Shown: piece by piece, positions 8,316 through 20,106 of the stretch
Layout of the letters: every line of letters starts with the position of its first letter
How positions within the stretch are numbered: the first letter of the stretch is position 1
Assembly (NCBI GenBank): GCA_964019135.1
Contig: OZ025260.1
Location: forward strand, 21,446,254-21,510,253
Source of the DNA: Arenicola marina
Taxonomy: Eukaryota > Annelida > Polychaeta > Arenicolidae
Direction of reading: 5' to 3'
DNA length: 64,000 bases
Notes under the pieces: generated by a model
The model's input: the letters and a program-made list of their open reading frames with translations, nothing else
The model's database searches: none
What the model was told of the DNA's origin: nothing
Program-made: the position numbers and the translations under genes

Positions 8316-9419
8316 TAAGTGCCGGCTAATGCCTAACTAATATGTAATGAGGTGTCCTAATCGATGTCCTTGGGTGAACTCACATAGTATGATCATGAAC
8401 CCTGAAAGCGCCCCCCCCGCCCTATGCAGATTTTCTGGATGCGCCCCTGTAGGCCTATCCCTATCAGCTGACGTAGTTTAAATTCCTAAAAGCTGCTTAT
8501 GTCTGAGAGTTTCTGTAGAAATGAACAATCTTGTTGATGTTCGTATCTTTGTATTAAAAATACCAATTGGTTGAGCATGGCTTTGTTGTTTTCATTCATA
8601 TTTAGGCTCAGAATATATCTCTGGGCGGATCTAGGAATTTTGAAGCGGAAAGGGGGAGGGGCGTAAAAATGGCCGCACATGTCCACCAATTTTTACAACC
8701 AGTTGGAGGGGTGGAAAAAATGTCGACTTTAACATCCCTAAATAACCCCTCTCCCCTTGGATCGGCCTCTGGTTTTCATCTACAAAATGTCTCTTTCAAG
8801 TGTATTTTGTCGGAAAGCCCGAGTTTTACTTCTGAGACTGAACTTCAGGCGTCGTTGTGTTTGTTGTACACTTGTTGGGAAACTGTTTGCAGTGGCGTTC
8901 AAGGGTAGACGAGTCCATTGTCCAACAAAATGTGTCAATCAAACAAAGACAGGAGACCGCTAAATGCTAAATAATTATGAAGTTGTTGTGTTTTATAACC
9001 CATCAGTCAAGGGTACATCATAGCTTTCAACCAGCAAAGTTATCAGCGAATTAGAGAAGCCAATCTGTTGACTGCCAGTCAATGACGTTCTCGAAATATG
9101 ACGCCTTGATGACACTAACAACTATTTATTGCCGCATAAAAAATACAAAATTATATATATTTAATGTAAAATATACCTGAAGGCATGAAAGAACACCACC
9201 AGGCTTTATATCACCCGAATTAATAGCGCTAAAATCCAATTTGTAGTTCACAGGGCGCCGCTTATCACGCAGTCTGCGTTATCGTCAGCGCAGTGGCAGC
9301 CCAACGTTACGCGCTCGCCGCATAGCGGCGCCACTACTTGCCGCATTACACATTTTACAATGGGCTTTTGCCGTATGACCTATCTTGGTGTACTAATATC
9401 TTCGATACTACTAAGCTTC
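8316..9419. other. Intergenic, no gene recognised
   Basis: AT-rich unique sequence apart from a truncated G-rich element at 8621-8772 and a small C-run with GATGCGCCCCTGTAGG near 8408-8455. Several ORFs under 80 codons show no domain. Confidence 0.5.
8621..8772. repeat. Truncated or diverged GGCGGATC-end element
   Basis: The left end is CTGGGCGGATCTAGGAATTT. The right end is CCCTTGGATCGGCCTCTGG, an imperfect inverted match. It belongs with the elements at 2226-2463 and 47020-47300, which share the GGATC(C/T)AGGAATTT end. Confidence 0.45.
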
Positions 9420-9600
9420 ATGCATTGTATAAGGAGGCGCCAGGGGGCACGTAGATAATTTGAAAGGAGGGGGGGGGGGGTGGGGGCGGGCACAAATATA
9501 TGGTGATCTGAAAGGAGGGGCGGGTGCATATATATCTTTGGGTCTGAAGGGGGGGGGGCAAGTGCGCCCTATGCCCCCCCTCCCCCTGGTTACGCCCATG
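9420..9600. repeat. G-rich element ending GGTTACGCCCATG
   Basis: Three G-runs of 10 to 12 bases are separated by GGTGATCTGAAAGG-like blocks. The right end is CCCCTGGTTACGCCCATG and the left end is a poor inverted match. It is probably a degenerate short interspersed element of a second G-rich family. Confidence 0.4.
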
Positions 9601-10560
9601 TATTATAATATATTGCTAGAAACCGTTCTGTAACCTACGAATAGCCTATAGATCTATATCACTCTAAGCACAAGGTGTTCCAACATTCGCCTTATTCACA
9701 TGTTGCGAATTCCCACGTGAGAACAAGGCTAGGGAGTTGGGGGGGGGGGGCGTGAAAAAGGGGGGTCGGGATGGGGTGGGGGTCATACGGGTGGAGTGAT
9801 GGGCATGGTGGGGGGGGGGTGGGGGGAGTTCAAACTTTCACGTGATGGGTGACCGGCGCGCATGTCCGCACACTACAGCGTTACCCCTAGCGATTTACGT
9901 AATATCCTGACTCAGCTTCTACTACTTCCGCCCATGAATGCCCGGAAAGGATATAAGATGAAATAAAATTTAGAAGAGGATGAGCGGTTAAGAATGCCAG
10001 AGGAGGAGGGGAAGAACGAGTTTGGAGTGCTAGGAGAAAATTGACTGAAAATTACACGACAGGAGAAAGATCAGGTGTCGGGAATACGCTGCTGCAACTG
10101 AGGAGAATAGAAAGAAGATGAGAGGAGTTAGCAAGTTAGGAGGACGAGTGGGCGAGTCGGCAGTGCATGGGCGTGATGGGGTTTGGAAGAATGAGGGTGT
10201 CAGTTTACAGGGAAATGAATAAGGAGATGAGAGTGTCAGGAGAGAGAAAGGGCGTGCATTGGGCGCGGGGGGGGGGGGGGGTGCCATGCGAATATGAAAG
10301 GAAGTTACGCCCGTCAGGTTATAAAAAAGAGGGGAGTGAATATCAGTGACAGGATAGGAGCCACCGGAGAATGAGCAAACGACAGCGTCAGGTTATGAGG
10401 AACATCAGAAGGAAGTGGGAGTGCTAACAGCAAGGGAATACGGGGTCCAGGGGGTGGGGGGGGGCACGGGGGGTTTTGAATTTCAGAGAAAAAGGGAGAG
10501 CGGCCAGACGAGCCAGAAGGCAAGAAGGGTATGAGAATAGCAGAAGGAATAGGAAGTTTG
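9601..10560. other. Intergenic, G-rich in part
   Basis: Contains poly-G tracts at 9738-9831 and 10267-10280 and purine-rich sequence from 9.95 to 10.55 kb. No coding region recognised. Confidence 0.5.
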
Positions 10561-10815
10561 TTGGTTGTGTATACTCAGGGTGTTTTAACCACTGTTGGTC
10601 ATATCGCGTCAATGGGAGAAGGAAGGGAGAGTGGAGCCATGTCCCCGGGGGTAACCCCCTACTCTTTGCGAAGAAGGACATGGGATCTTTATCCTGCAGT
10701 CACACAGACATGGCCACAGCGGGGCTCGAATCAGCGATCCACGTGCCGTTAGGCTCTCAGGTGGCCAGAACACTCAATGCGAGCGCTCTAACCCATTGAA
10801 CTATCGGGCCGACCC
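10561..10815 (-). mobile_element. tRNA-derived SINE
   Basis: Read on the minus strand from 10815, the head resembles a tRNA gene. It has a box A-like TAGTTCAATGGGTTAGAGC and, about 60 nt later, a box B-like GATTCGAGCCC (10721-10733). A non-tRNA body follows and ends near TGAGTATACACAACCAA. The body (10561-10680) recurs at 55121-55228 without the tRNA head, which shows that it is dispersed. RNA polymerase III promoter function is inferred from the boxes. There is no obvious poly-A tail. Confidence 0.7.
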
Positions 10816-11336
10816 CATGAGAGTGTCAGAAGCTGCCTTGTCATTCTTGCCATATCCTTTATTAGGCAGAATAGCGGAGTAAGTTCGCGGTCTGCATTGG
10901 CTCTGATGGATTTAAATACCTCTTCCACTATCTTGACTTTCCTGTGTGTTGTACATATTGAATATCTTTTGAGGAACCTTGGAGCAATATGCTAAATGGC
11001 GTTGTGAATCCGAAACAAAACAATGTTGTTTTGATGACCATTATGCATTGGCCTCAGATATCGAAGCTAACAATCCCCTTTTGCGGTTACTGTGCGGGCA
11101 TCCTGTTACGGTGCAGCCGTGCAGACCATATATTATTTAAAAAAAATTCTTGCTATATTTCAGTTATCCGCGATAGCTTAGTTCACCAGTCGTTGGTACT
11201 TGCATTGAGCGGGTATCATGCTGCCCTGCTCCAACACTTGTGCCACAGCTAGTGCACTCGGGAACTTGTCACCGGCTAAAATTAAACATGCATGGTTTAC
11301 GTTGGATCATGTCTGTAGATCCCCATACTCCAACCT
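10816..11336. other. Intergenic, no gene recognised
   Basis: Unique AT-rich sequence leading up to the 22-bp satellite. Only short open frames are present. Confidence 0.5.
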
Positions 11337-13431
11337 GGGTTCAGTGTATCCAGGCGCTGGGTTCAGTGTATCCAGGCGCTGGGTTCAGTGTATCCAGGCG
11401 TTGGGTTCAGTGTATCCAGGGGCTGGGTTCAGTGTATGCAGGGGCTGGGTTCAGTGTATCCAGGCGCTGGGTTCAATGTATCCAGGCGCTGGGTTCATTG
11501 CATCCAGGCGCTGGGTTCAGTGTATCCAGGCCCTGGGTTCAGTGTATCCAGGCGCTGGGTTCAGTGTATCCAGGCGCTGTGTTCAGTACGTGTATCCAGG
11601 CGCTGGGTTCATTGCATCCAGGCGCTGGGTTCAGTGTATCCAGGCCCTGGGTTCAGTGTATCCAGGCGCTGGGTTCAGTGTATCCAGGCGCTGGGTCCAG
11701 TGTATCCAGGCGCTGGGTTCAGTGTATCCAGGCGCTGGGTTCAGTGTATCCAGGCGCTGGTTCCAGTGTATCCAGGCGCTGGGTTCAGTGTATCCAGGCG
11801 CTGGGTTCAGTGTATCCAGGCGCTGGGTTCAGTGTATCCAGGCGCTGGGTCCAGTGTATCCAGGCGCTGGGTTCAGTGTATCCAGGCGCTGGGTCCAGTG
11901 TATCCAGGCGCTGGGTTCAGTGTATCCAGGCGCTGGGTTCAGTGTATCCAGGCGCTGGGTTCAGTGTATCCAGGCGCTGTGTATCCAGGCGCTGGGTTCA
12001 GTGTATCCAGGCGCTGGGTTCAGTGTATCCAGGCGCTGGGTCCAGTGTATCCAGGCGATGGGTTCAGTGTATCCAGGCGCTGGGTTCAGTGTATACAGGC
12101 GCTGGGTTCAGCATATCCAGGCGTTAAGTTCAATGTATCCAGGCGCTGGGTTCAGTGTATCCCGGCGCTGGGTTCGGTACGTGTATCCAGGGGCTGGATT
12201 CAGTGTATCCAGACGCTGGGTTGAGTGTATCCAGGCGCTGGGTTGCGTGTATCCAGGCGCTGGGTTCAGTGTATCCAGGCCCTGTGTTCAATGTATCCAG
12301 ACGCTGGGTGCAATGTATCCAGGCGCTGGGTTCAGTACGTGTATCCAGGCGCTGGGTTCAGTGTATCCAGACGCTGGGTTAAGTGTATCCAGGCGCTGGG
12401 TTCAGTGCATCCAGGCGCTGGGTTCAATGTATCCAGGCGCTTGGTTGAGTGTATCAAGGCGCTGGGTTCAGTGTATCCAGGCGCTGGGTCCAGTGTATCC
12501 AGGCGCTGAGTTCAGTGTATCCAGCCGCTGGGTCCAGTGTATCCAGGCGCTGGGTTCAGTGTATCCAGGCGCTGGGTTGAGTGTATCCAGGCGCTGGTTC
12601 CAGTGTATCCAGGCGCTGGGTTCAGTGTATCCAGGCGCTGGGTTCAGTGTATCCAGGCGCTGGGTTTAGTGTATCCAGGCGCTGTGTATCCAGGCGCTGG
12701 GTTCAGTGTATCCAGGCGCTGGGTTCAGTGTATCCAGGGGCTGGGTTCATTGTATCCAGGCGCTGGGTTCAGTGTATCCAGGCCCTGGGTTCAGTGTATC
12801 CAGGCGCTGGGTTCAGTGTATCCAGGCGCTGTGTTCAGTACGTGTATCCAGGCGCTGAGTTCAGTGTATCCAGGCGATGGGTTCAATGTATCCAGGTGCT
12901 GGGTTCAGTGTATCCAGGCGCTGGGTTCAGTGTATCCAGGCGCTGGGTTGAGTGTATCCAGGCACTGGGTTGAGTGTATCCAGGCGCTAGGTTCAATGTA
13001 TCCAGGCGCTGGGTTGAGTGTATCAAGGCGCTGGGTTCAGTGTATCCAGGCGCTGGGTTCAGTGTATCCAGGTGCTGTGTATCCAGGCGCTGGGTTCAGT
13101 GTATCCAGGCGCTGGGTCCAGTGTATCCAGGCGCTGGGTTCAGTGTATCCAGGTGCTGTGTATCCAGGCGCTGGGTTCAGTGTATCCAGGCGCTGGGTCC
13201 AGTGTATCCAGGCGCTGGGTTCAGTGTATCCAGGCGCTGGGTTCAGTGTATCCAGGCGCTGGGTTCAGTGTATCCAGGCGCTGTGTATCCAGGCGCTGGG
13301 TTCAGTGTATCCAGGCGCTGGGTCCAGTGTATCCAGGCGCTGGGTCCAGTGTATCCAGGCGCTGGGTTCAGTGTATCCAGGCGCTGGGTTGAGTGTATCC
13401 AGGCGCTGGGTTCAGTGTACGTAGGCGTTAG
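11337..13431. repeat. 22-bp minisatellite array, about 95 copies
   Basis: The unit is 22 bp with core TTCAGTGTATCCAGGCGCTG. Common variants are GGTCCAG for GGTTCAG, CCCTGG for CGCTGG, a truncated 15-bp unit, and a 26-bp unit carrying CAGTACGTG. The same run of variants (ending in the CAGTACGTG unit) appears near 11524-11606 and again about 1,252 bp later, indicating a block duplication. The unit has no stop in any forward frame, which explains the 483-codon and other long frames here. These are not genes. Confidence 0.95.
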
Positions 13432-13565
13432 CTAACCAGACTGACCGTTATGCAGGACACCTCAATAACTGCTGCCGGCAGCCAACAAGCCTCTGGCAGG
13501 TCTAGTCCATTAAACTGACGCAGTGTGATCGGCTGGTCTCAGGTAAGTCTTATATAACGAGAGAT

Positions 13566-16500
13566 GGCCATCGTGGGGGAGGGGGGAGGGGTCAAGGAGG
13601 GCGAGCGACATATTCCGTAGTCCCTGTTTGGGGGGGGGGGGGCGGGGGGAGGTCAAGGAAGGCGAGCCACATGTTCCGTGGTCCCTGTTTTTTTGGGGGG
13701 GAGGGTCAAGGAGGGCGACCGACATGTTCCGTTGTCCCTGTTGGGGTGGGGGGGGGCTCAAGGAGGGCGATCGACATGTTCCGTTGTCCCTGTTTGGGGG
13801 GGGGGGATCAAGGAGGGCGAGCGACATGTTCCGTTGTCCCTGTTTGGGGGAAGGGGGTGGTCAAGGAGGGCGAGCGACATGTTCCGTTGTCCCTGTTTGG
13901 GGGGAAGGGGGTGGTCAAGGAGGGCGACCGACATGTTCCGTTGTCCCTGTTGTGGGGGGGGGGTCAAGGAGGGCGACCGACATGTTCCGTTGTCCCTGTT
14001 GGGGGGCGGGGGGGTCAAGGAGGGCGAGCGACATGTTCCGTTGTCCCTGTTTGGGGGGGGATCAAGGAGGGCGAGCGACATGTTCCGCTGTCCCTGTTTG
14101 GGGGGGGGGGGTCGAGGAGGGCGATCGACATGTTCCGCTGTCCCTGTTTGGGGGGGGGGGGTCGAGGAGGGCGAGCGACATGTTCCGTTGTTCCTGTTTT
14201 GGGGGGGATCAAGGAGGGCGAGCGACATGTTCCGTTGTCCCTGTTGTGGGGGGGGGGGGGTCAAGGAGGGCGAGCGACATGTTCCGTTGTCCCTGTTGTG
14301 GGGGGGGGGGATCAAGGAGGGCGAGCGACATGTTCCGCTGTCCCTGTTTGGAGGTGGGGGGGTCGAGGAGGGCGATCGACATGTTCCGCTGTCCCTGTTT
14401 GGGGGGGGGGGGGATCGAGGAGGGCGATCGACATGATCCGCTGTCCCTGTTTGGTGGGGGGGGGGGTCGAGGAGGGCGATCGACATGTTCCGCTGTCCCT
14501 GTTTGGAGGGGGGGGCGGGTCGAGGAGGGCGATCGACATGTTCCGCTGTCCCTGTTTGGAGGGGGCGGGGTCGAGGAGGGCGAGCGACATGTTCCGCTGT
14601 CCCTGTTTGGAGGGGGGGGGGGGTCAAGGAGGGCGATCGACATGTTCCGCTGTCCCTGTTTGGGGGGGGTCGAGGAGGGCGATCGACATGATCCGCTGTC
14701 CCTGTTTGGGGGGGGGGTCGAGGAGGGCGATCGACATGTTCCGCTGTCCCTGTTTGGGGGGGGGGGGGGTCGAGGAGGGCGATTGACATGTTCCGTTGTC
14801 CCTGTTGGGGGGGATCAAGGAGGGCGAGCGACATGTTCCGTTGTCTCTGTTTTGAGGGGGATCAAGGTGGGCGAGCGACATGTTCCGTTGTCCCTGTTTG
14901 GGGGGATCAAGGAGGGCGAGCGACATGTCTCGTTGTCCCTGTTAGGGGTGGGGGGGGAACAAGCAGGGCGACCGACATGTTCCGCTGTCCCTGTTTGGGG
15001 GGGGTGGATCAAGCAGGGCGAGCGACATGTTCCGTTGTCCCTGTTGGGGGGGGGGGATCAAGCAGGGCGAGCGACATGTTCCGTTGTCCCTGTTGGGGGG
15101 GGGATCAAGCAGGGCGAGCGACATGTTCCGTTGTCCTTGTTGGGGGGGGGGATCAAGCAGGGCGAGCGACATGTTCCGTTGTCCCTGTTGGGGGGGGGGA
15201 TCAAGCAGGGCGAGCGACATGTTCCGTTGTCCCTGTTGGGGGGGGGGATCAAACAGGGCGAGCGACATGTTCCGTTGTCCCTGTTGGGGGGGGGGGGATC
15301 AAGCAGGGCGAGCGACCTGTTCCGTTGTCCCTGTTTGAGGGGGGGGGGGGTCAAGGAGGGCGAGCGACATGTTCCGTTGTCTCTGTTTTGAGGGGGATCA
15401 AGGTGGGCGAGCGACATGTTCCGTTGTCCCTGTTTGGGGGGATCAAGGAGGGCGATCGACATGTTCCGCTGTCCCTGTTTGGGGGGGGGGGGTTCGAGGA
15501 GGGCGATCGACATGTTCCGTTGTCCCTGTTGGGGGGGGATCAAGCAGGGCGAGCAACATGTTCCGTTGTCCCTGTTTGGGGGGGGGGGGGGGGGGTCAGG
15601 GAGGGCGAGCGACATGTTCCGTTGTCTCTGTTTTGAGGGGGATCAAGGAGGGCGAGCGACATGTTCCGTCGTTCCTGTTTGGGGGGGGGGGGATCAAGCA
15701 GGGCGAGCGACATGTTCCGTTGTCCCTGTTGGGGGGGGGGATCAAGCAGGGCGAGCGACATGTTCCGTTGTCCCTGTTGGGGGGGGGGATCAAGCAGGGC
15801 GAGCGACATGTTCCGTTGTCCCTGTTGGGGGGGGGGGATCAAGGAGGGCGAGTGACATGTTCCGTTGTCCCTGTTTGGGGGGGGGGGGTCAAGGAGGGCG
15901 AGCGACATGTTCCGTTGTCTCTGTTTTGAGGGGGATCAAGGTGGGCGAGCGACACGTTCCGTTGTCCCTGTTTGGGGGGATCAAGGAGGGCGAGCGACAT
16001 GTTCCGTTGTCCCTGTTTGGGGGGATCAAGGTGGGCGACCAACATGTTCCGTTGTCCAAGTTGGGGGGGGGGGATCAAGGAGGGCGAGCGACATGTTCCG
16101 TTGTCCCTGTTTGGAGGGGGGGCTCGAGGAGGGCGAGCGACATGTTCCGTTGTCCCTGTTTGGGGGGGGGGGGGGATCAAAGGAGGGCGAGCGACATGTT
16201 TCGTTGTCCCTGTTTGGGGGGGGGGGGGGGGTCAAGGAGGGCGATCGACATGTTCCGTTGTCCCTGTTGGGGGGGGGGGATCCAGGAGGGCGAGCGAAAT
16301 CTCCCGTTGTCCCTGTTTGGGGGGGGGGGTGGTCAAGGAGGGCGAGCGACATGTTCCGTTGTCCCTGCTTGGGGGGGGGGTGGTCAAGGAGGGCGAGCGA
16401 CATGTTCCGTTGTCCCTGTTGGGGGGGAGGGGGGGATCAAGGAGGGCGAGCGACATGTTCCGTTGTCCCTGTTGGGGGGGGGGGGTGGTCAAGGAGGGCG

Positions 16501-19500
16501 AGCAACATGTTCCGTTGTCCCTGTTTGGGGGGATCAAAGAGGGCGAGCGACATGTTCCGTTGTCCCTGTTTGGTGGGGGGGGGGTCAAGGAGGGCGAGCG
16601 ACATGTTAAGTTGTCCCTGTTTGGGGGGGGGGGGGTCAAGGAGGGCGAGCAACATGTTCCGTTGTCCCTGTTTTGGGGGATCAAAGAGAGCGAGTGACAT
16701 GTTCCGTTGTCCCTGTTTGGGGGGGGGGGGGTCAAGGAGGGCGAGCGACATGTTCCGTTGTCTCTGTTTTGAGGGGGATCAAGGTGGGCGAGCGACACGT
16801 TCCGTTGTCCCTGTTTGGGGGGATCAAGGAGGGCGAGCGACATGTTCTGTTGTCCCTGTTTGGGGGGATCAAGGTGGGCGACCAACATGTTCCGTTGTCC
16901 AAGTTGGGGGGGGGGGGGATCAAGGAGGGCGAGCGACATGTTCCGTTGTCCCTGTTTGGAGGGGGGGCTCGAGGAGGGCGAGCGACATGTTCCGTTGTCC
17001 CTGTTTGGGGGGGGGGGATCAAAGGAGGGCGAGCGACATGTTCCGTTGTCCCTGTTTGGGGGGGGGGGGGTCAAGGAGGGCGATCGACATGTTCCGTTGT
17101 CCCTGTTGGGGGTGGGGGGGATCCAGGAGGACGAGCGAAATCTTCCGTTGTCCCTGTTTGGGGGGGGGGGGGTGGTCAAGGAGGGCGAGCGACATGTTCC
17201 GTTGTCCCTGCTTGGGGGGGGGGGTGGTCAAGGAGGGCGAGCGACATGTTCCGTTGTCCCTGTTGGGGGGGAGGGGGGGATCAAGGAGGGCGAGCGACAT
17301 GTTCCGTTGTCCCTGTTGGGGGGGGGGGTGGTCAAGGAGGGCGAGCAACATGTTCCGTTGTCCCTGTTTGGGGGGATCAAAGAGGGCGAGCGACATGTTC
17401 CGTTGTCCCTGTTTGGTGGGGGGGGGGGGTCAAGGAGGGCAAGCGACATGTTAAGTTGTCCCTGTTTGGGGGGGGGGGGGGTCAAGGAGGGCGAGCAACA
17501 TGTTCCGTTGTCCCTGTTTTGGGGGATCAAAGAGGGCGAGCGACATGTTCCGTTGTCCCTGTTTGGTGGGGGGGGGGGGTCAAGAAGGGCGAGCGACATG
17601 TTCCGTTATCCCTGTTGGGGGGGGGGATCAAGGAGGGCGAGCGACATGTTCCGTTGTCCCTGTTTGGTGGGGGGGGGGGGTGGTCAAGGTGGGCGAGCGA
17701 CATGTTCCGTTGTCCCTGTTGGGGGGGGGGATCAAGGAGGGCGAGCGACATGTTCCGCCGTCCCTGTTGGGGGGGGGATCAAGGAGGGCGAGCGACATGT
17801 TCCGTTGTCCCTGTTTGGGGGAAGGGGGATCAAGGAGGGCGAGCGACATGTTCCGTTGTCCCTGTTGGGGGGGGGGGCGGGTCAAGGAGGGCGAGCGACA
17901 TGTTCCGTTGTCCCTGTTTGGCGGGGGGGGGGGTGGTCAAGGAGAGCGAGCGACCTGTTCCGTTGTCCCTGTTTGGGGGTGGGGGGGGGGATCAAGGAGG
18001 GCGAGCAACATGTTCCGTTGTCCCTGTTTGGGGGGGGGGATCAAGGAGGGCGAGCGACATGTTCCGTTGTCCCTGTTTGGCGGGGGGGGTGGTCAAGGAG
18101 GGCGAGCGACGTGTTCCGTTGTCCCTGTTTGGGGGGGGGTCAAGGAGGGCGAGCGACATGTTCCGTTGTCCGTGTTGGGGGGGGGGGGGGATCAAGGAGG
18201 GCGAGCAACATGTTCCGTTGTCCCTGTTTGGGGGGGGGATCAAGGAGGGCGAGCGACATGTTCCGGTGTCCCTGTTTGGGGGGGGGGGGGTCAAGGAGGG
18301 TGAGCGACATGTTCCGTTGTCTCTGTTTTGAGGGGGATCAAGGAGGGCGAGCGACATGTTCCGTTGTCCCTGTTTATGGGGGGGGGGATCAAGGAGGGCG
18401 AGCAACATATTCCGTTGTCCCTGTTGGGGGGGGGGGGGGATCAAGGAGGGCAAGCGACATGTTCCGTTGTCTCTGTTTTGAGGGGGATCAAGGAGGGCGA
18501 GCGACATGTTCCGTTGTCCCTGTTGGGGGGGGGGATCAAGGAGGGCGAGCAACATATTCCGTTGTCCCTGTTGGGGGGGGGATCAAGGAGGGCGAGCGAC
18601 ATGTTCCGTTGTCCCTGTTTGGGGGGGGGGGTGTGGTCAAGGAGGGCGAGCGACATGTTCGGTTGTCCCTGTTTGGGGGGGGGGGGGTGGTCAAGGAGGG
18701 CGAGCGACATGTTCCGTTGTCCCGGTTGGGGGGGGGGGATCAAGGAGGGCGAGCGAAATGTTCCGTTGTCCCTGTTTGGGGGGCGGGGGGGGGGTCAAGG
18801 AAGGCGATCGACATGTTCCGTTGTCCCTGTTTGGGTGGGGGGGGGTCAAGGTGGGCGAGCGACATGTTCCGTTGTCCCTGTTTGGGGGGGTCAAGGAGGG
18901 CGAGCGACATGTTCCGTTGTCCCTGTTTGGGGGGATCAAGGAGGGCGAGCAACATGTTCCGTTGTCCCTGTTTGGCGGGGGGGGGATCAAGGAGGGCGAG
19001 CGACATGTTCCGTTGTCCCTGTTGGGGGGGGGGGGGGATCAAGCAGGGCGAGCGACATGTTCCGTTGTCCCTGTTGGGGGGGGGGATCAAGCAGGGCGAG
19101 TGACATGTTCCGTTGTCCCTGTTGGGGGGGAGGGGGGGATCAAGGAGGGCGAGCGACATGTTCCGTTGTCCCTGTTCGGGGGGGGGGGGTCAAGGAGGGC
19201 GAGCGACATGTTCCGTTGTCTCTGTTTTGAGGGGGATCAAGGTGGGCGAGCGACATGTTCCGTTGTCCCTGTTTGGGGGGATTAAGGAGGGCGAGCGACA
19301 TGTTCCGTTGTCCCTGTTTGGGGGGATCAAGGTGGGCGACCAACATGTTCCGTTGTCCCTGTTGGGGGGGGGGATCAAGGAGGGCGAGCGACATGTTCCG
19401 TTGTCCCTGTTGGGGGGGGGGATCAAGGAGGGCGAGCGACATGTTCCGTTGTCCCTGTTTGGGGGAAGGGGGATCAAGGAGGGCGAGCGACATGTTCCGT

Positions 19501-19633
19501 TGTCCCTGTTTGGCGGGGGGGGGGGGGGGGGTGATCAAGGTGGGCGAGCGACATGTTCCGTTGTCCCTGTTGGGGGGGAGGGGGGGATCAAGGAGGGCGA
19601 GCGACATGTTCCGTTGTCCCTGTTGGGGTGGGG
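13566..19633. repeat. G-tract minisatellite, ~56-bp units over 6 kb
   Basis: More than 100 units each contain AAGGAGGGCGAGCGACATG, TTCCGTTGTCCCTGTT and a G-tract of roughly 5 to 18 bases. Unit subtypes include TCAAGCAGGGCG, TCGAGGAGGGCGATCG and TGTCTCTGTTTTGAGGG. A higher-order repeat of about 843 bp is visible. The rare variants GTCCAAGTTG, GCGAAATCT and ATGTTAAGTTG recur at offsets of 843, 841 and 845 bp between roughly 15.9-16.7 and 16.7-17.6 kb. All forward frames and two reverse frames are open through many units, and single-base changes in the G-tract shift frame, so the long ORFs are artefacts. Confidence 0.95.
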
Positions 19634-19833
19634 NNNNNNNNNNNNNNNNNNNNNNNNNNNNNNNNNNNNNNNNNNNNNNNNNNNNNNNNNNNNNNNNNNN
19701 NNNNNNNNNNNNNNNNNNNNNNNNNNNNNNNNNNNNNNNNNNNNNNNNNNNNNNNNNNNNNNNNNNNNNNNNNNNNNNNNNNNNNNNNNNNNNNNNNNNN
19801 NNNNNNNNNNNNNNNNNNNNNNNNNNNNNNNNN
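19634..19833. other. Assembly gap of 200 N
   Basis: Exactly 200 unknown bases directly after a poly-G unit of the G-tract array. The round number suggests a placeholder, so the true array length is unknown. Confidence 0.98.
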
Positions 19834-20106
19834 ATAGGAATCCAGCGTAAATTTATATTTGCATACTATGAACACATGCAGGTTGTTAAAAGTGGCTGCA
19901 CCTCGATTTAGGTTCACGCATACTGCGAAGGAAGTATGTACTTCGTTTGATGGTCGTACTACGAACGACGGTGGTCCTCGACCTGTTTAGTGGGTGCTAG
20001 AATAGTCCCATCGTCTGCATATGTCGTCGGGCCGGCAAATAACTGCCTTAATGACAGCCATATCCAGGCATTTTAAGTTTGTCTAATAGTTCGTCCCGTG
20101 TAACAT

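Noticed and set aside
11218..13435. Open frames up to 483 codons with a 22-residue repeat
   Set aside because: The 22-bp unit has no stop in any forward frame, so long frames are automatic. Unit-length variants (15 and 26 bp) shift frame with no sign of selection.
13628..19230. Open frames up to 762 codons on both strands
   Set aside because: All come from the G-tract satellite. Single-base changes in the poly-G runs change frame constantly, and several frames are open at once.
13566..19633. CRISPR-like regular spacing
   Set aside because: Units are adjacent tandem copies with no unique spacers, and the genome is animal.
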